From: Chthoniobacter sp.
Lineage (GTDB): Bacteria; Verrucomicrobiota; Verrucomicrobiia; Chthoniobacterales; Chthoniobacteraceae
Direction of reading: 5' to 3'
Length of the DNA: 6,690 nt
NCBI GenBank assembly: GCA_025352865.1
Contig: JANXSB010000257.1
Span: forward strand, 1-6,690
Below the pieces are notes generated by a model, which made no database searches, was not told where the DNA came from, and saw only the letters and a program-made list of their open reading frames with translations. The stretch's first letter is position 1. Each line of letters begins with the position of its first letter. A program made the position numbers and the translations under genes. Shown in pieces: positions 1-6,690 of this stretch.

Positions 1-2042
<2,042 letters not shown>

Positions 2043-2078
2043 ATAAGTATAGTTAGCTGATTCGCTGGTTGTTGGTGG
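2043..2078 (-). other. rpoB-rpoC intergenic spacer, no terminator
   Basis: These 36 nt lie between the rpoB stop (TAA, 2081-2079) and the rpoC ATG. There is no stem followed by a T-run, which fits co-transcription of the two genes. There is also no GGAG-like ribosome binding site. The last bases before the ATG are AT-rich (CTAACTATACTTAT). The spacer opens with CCACCAACAA, resembling CCACCAGCAA before rpoB; this may be chance. Confidence 0.6.
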
Positions 2079-5875
<3,797 letters not shown>

Positions 5876-5892
5876 GGAATGTTGCTCGGTTT

Positions 5893-5931
5893 GCTGGTGG
5901 CTGCGGATCGCCCTTCACTCCGCCCACCAGC
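5893..5931 (-). promoter_or_regulatory. Strong hairpin in the rpoB 5' leader
   Basis: On the transcript strand, GCTGGTGG (5931-5924) and GCGGA (5923-5919) pair with TCCGC (5907-5903) and CCACCAGC (5900-5893). This makes a 13-bp stem with a 2-nt bulge (AG) on the 3' side and an 11-nt loop, GTGAAGGGCGA. It ends 17 nt before the rpoB ATG and no T-run follows, so it does not look like a terminator. It could affect translation initiation or mRNA stability of rpoB. The pairing is seen directly; a regulatory role is inference. Confidence 0.5.
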
Positions 5932-5994
5932 GGACGGAAAGAGCGTTGGAAAACTGCGGTTAAAATCGCGTGCCGATACCCGCCAGCGCAAAAA

Positions 5995-6055
5995 CCGCAG
6001 AGACGCAGAGACGCAGAGGACGAAAATCATCCTCTGCGTCTCGGAATTTCTGCGG
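5995..6055. repeat. Palindromic element with CGCAGAGA tandem repeat
   Basis: CGCAGAGA occurs nearly three times in a row at 5996-6018. The third copy is part of a perfect 13-bp inverted repeat, GAGACGCAGAGGA (6008-6020) against TCCTCTGCGTCTC (6030-6042), around a 9-nt loop. An outer 7-bp pair, CCGCAGA (5995-6001) with TCTGCGG (6049-6055), encloses it. On the minus strand the structure is followed by TTTTT (5994-5990), so it could act as a terminator or attenuator ahead of rpoB. From memory, CGCAGAG-rich palindromes of this style are scattered between genes in several environmental bacterial phyla, so a dispersed intergenic repeat is the likeliest identity; copy number in this genome is unknown. 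Confidence 0.7.
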
Positions 6056-6095
6056 AATAAAAATGGGGCGGACGGCGGCGGCGGTGCTCAAGACG

Positions 6096-6122
6096 AAAAA
6101 AGCGAGGGCGACTAGGCCTCGC
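6096..6122 (-). terminator. Probable intrinsic terminator after tRNA-Pro
   Basis: On the minus strand GCGAGG (6122-6117) pairs with CCTCGC (6107-6102) across a 9-nt loop, and TTTTTT (6101-6096) follows at once. This is the classic Rho-independent layout, with a short but GC-rich stem. It lies 110 nt downstream of the tRNA 3' end, and would separate the tRNA transcript from rpoBC. Confidence 0.6.
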
Positions 6123-6207
6123 GACAAAATGGACGCGGAGTTTTCAACAGCATCCCAAGTTCCGCAAGCGAAATTTTCCGTTTTGGCAATAAACTTTTCC
6201 AAACCCG

Positions 6208-6225
6208 CCGCCGCCCCATCGGCGG
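6208..6225 (-). terminator. Weak GC hairpin just after tRNA-Pro
   Basis: CCGCCG (6225-6220) and CGGCGG (6213-6208) form a 6-bp all-GC stem with loop ATGGGG, starting 6 nt past the tRNA discriminator base. Only TTT follows, after CGGG, so it is a poor terminator. It could instead be a structure trimmed during tRNA 3' processing, or chance in GC-rich DNA. Confidence 0.25.
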
Positions 6226-6229
6226 AAGG

Positions 6230-6305
<76 letters not shown>

Positions 6306-6315
6306 AAACTCCCAG

Positions 6316-6335
6316 CCGGCGGACTGATCCGCCGG
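6316..6335 (-). terminator. Perfect 8-bp hairpin between the zinc-ribbon gene and the tRNA
   Basis: CCGGCGGA and TCCGCCGG form a perfect 8-bp stem closed by a four-base loop (TCAG on the minus strand). It begins 78 nt past the zinc-ribbon stop codon and ends 10 nt before the tRNA 5' end. No T-run follows, so it is not a textbook intrinsic terminator. It may protect the 3' end of the upstream mRNA or mark the tRNA leader for processing. A shorter GC hairpin, GCCCG/CGGGC, lies nearby at 6359-6371. The rest of the spacer 6306-6413 shows nothing clear. Confidence 0.3.
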
Positions 6336-6413
6336 GCGGGCGGCAACAATGCACCCTCGCCCGGCGCGGGCAAGCGATTCCTCAAACCATTTCGCCGCAG
6401 TCGTGAGCCGGAC

Positions 6414-6632
6414 TTAGTACTGCTCCGGCTCTGGATCCATCCCGGAATCCAATTCCAACTCCACGTCCGGCTCCGGCTCCTGCGGCGGCGGCTCCGGTGC
6501 TGCGTGATATTGGATGTGCCCGCACTTGATGCAGAAGGTCCGCGTCTGACCCGCCCGTGGGCCTTCCGTGACCGGCTTCGGTGCACTCATATTGCCGCGG
6601 CAAAGACCGCATTTTTCTCCATGTGAAATCAT
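6414..6632 (-). CDS. Small zinc-ribbon protein with acidic proline-rich tail
   Basis: This is a 72-residue protein of unknown function. It has two CxxC knuckles, Cys8-Gly-Leu-Cys11 and Cys34-Ile-Lys-Cys37-Gly-His, spaced 22 residues apart as in a four-cysteine zinc ribbon. After residue 44 the chain becomes acidic and proline-rich (PEPPPQEPEPDVELELD), probably disordered, and ends EPEQY. No signal peptide or membrane segment is visible, so it is likely cytoplasmic. The ATG at 6632 is chosen because GGAG lies 8 nt upstream. A longer version from TTG at 6674 would add 14 residues, and the frame stays open to the window edge, so a longer gene cannot be fully excluded. The zinc ribbon suggests binding to nucleic acid or protein, but nothing in the sequence identifies a partner. 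It is on the same strand as the tRNA and rpoBC. Confidence 0.75.
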   Translation of the reverse strand: MISHGEKCGLCRGNMSAPKPVTEGPRAGQTRTFCIKCGHIQYHAAPEPPPQEPEPDVELELDSGMDPEPEQY

Positions 6633-6640
6633 AGGGGGTG

Positions 6641-6644
6641 CTCC
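6641..6644 (-). promoter_or_regulatory. Shine-Dalgarno of the zinc-ribbon gene
   Basis: GGAG on the minus strand lies 8 nt before ATG 6632. It decides the start at 6632 over the upstream TTG at 6674, and it is the only clear Shine-Dalgarno sequence among the three protein genes of the window. Confidence 0.6.
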
Positions 6645-6690
6645 AGTTGGAATGTTCGGCGCAAAAATGAACAATCCCGCGCCATGTGAA

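Noticed and set aside
2046..2051. TATACT on the minus strand just before rpoC, like a -10 box
   Set aside because: There is no -35 at 16-18 nt, and transcription would start inside the rpoC coding region.
5996..6018. CGCAGAGA tandem copies considered as a CRISPR or an iteron array
   Set aside because: There are under three copies, with no spacers, and no replication or Cas gene nearby.
6619..6690. CCATGTGAA repeated at 6619-6627 and 6682-6690
   Set aside because: A 9-nt repeat 63 nt apart, with no symmetry or promoter context, is within chance expectation.

Overview
The window is ordinary core-genome DNA read almost entirely from the minus strand: the RNA polymerase operon rpoB-rpoC, preceded by a proline tRNA and a small zinc-ribbon protein gene. 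The DNA is GC-rich. The RpoB and RpoC sequences look bacterial, and my best guess is a member of Verrucomicrobiota or a PVC relative. That placement rests on remembered similarity of the RpoB N-terminus and of the insert in its C-terminal half, and a tree of RpoB would be needed to settle it.

Layout in the direction of transcription (high to low coordinates): (1) 6632-6414, a 72-residue protein with two CxxC knuckles and an acidic, proline-rich tail, starting at an ATG with a good Shine-Dalgarno sequence. (2) 6413-6306, a short spacer ending in a perfect 8-bp hairpin. (3) 6305-6232, tRNA-Pro(UGG) with no encoded CCA. (4) 6231-5876, 356 bases without a gene. This stretch holds a probable intrinsic terminator, a palindromic tandem-repeat element followed by five T, and a strong hairpin 17 nt before the rpoB start. 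(5) 5875-2079, rpoB, complete but with an apparent one-base deletion near 5321. (6) 2042-1, rpoC, the first 680 codons, cut by the window edge.

rpoB and rpoC are separated by only 36 nt and are presumably one transcript making the beta and beta-prime subunits. The terminator between the tRNA and rpoB suggests that rpoBC has its own promoter here and is not read through from rplJL, which is the usual bacterial neighbour but is absent from this window.

I found no new biological system. The points most worth a second look are the rpoB frameshift, the structured rpoB leader with two mutually exclusive pairings, and the uncharacterised zinc-ribbon gene. The long plus-strand open frames opposite rpoB and rpoC are shadows of the real genes.
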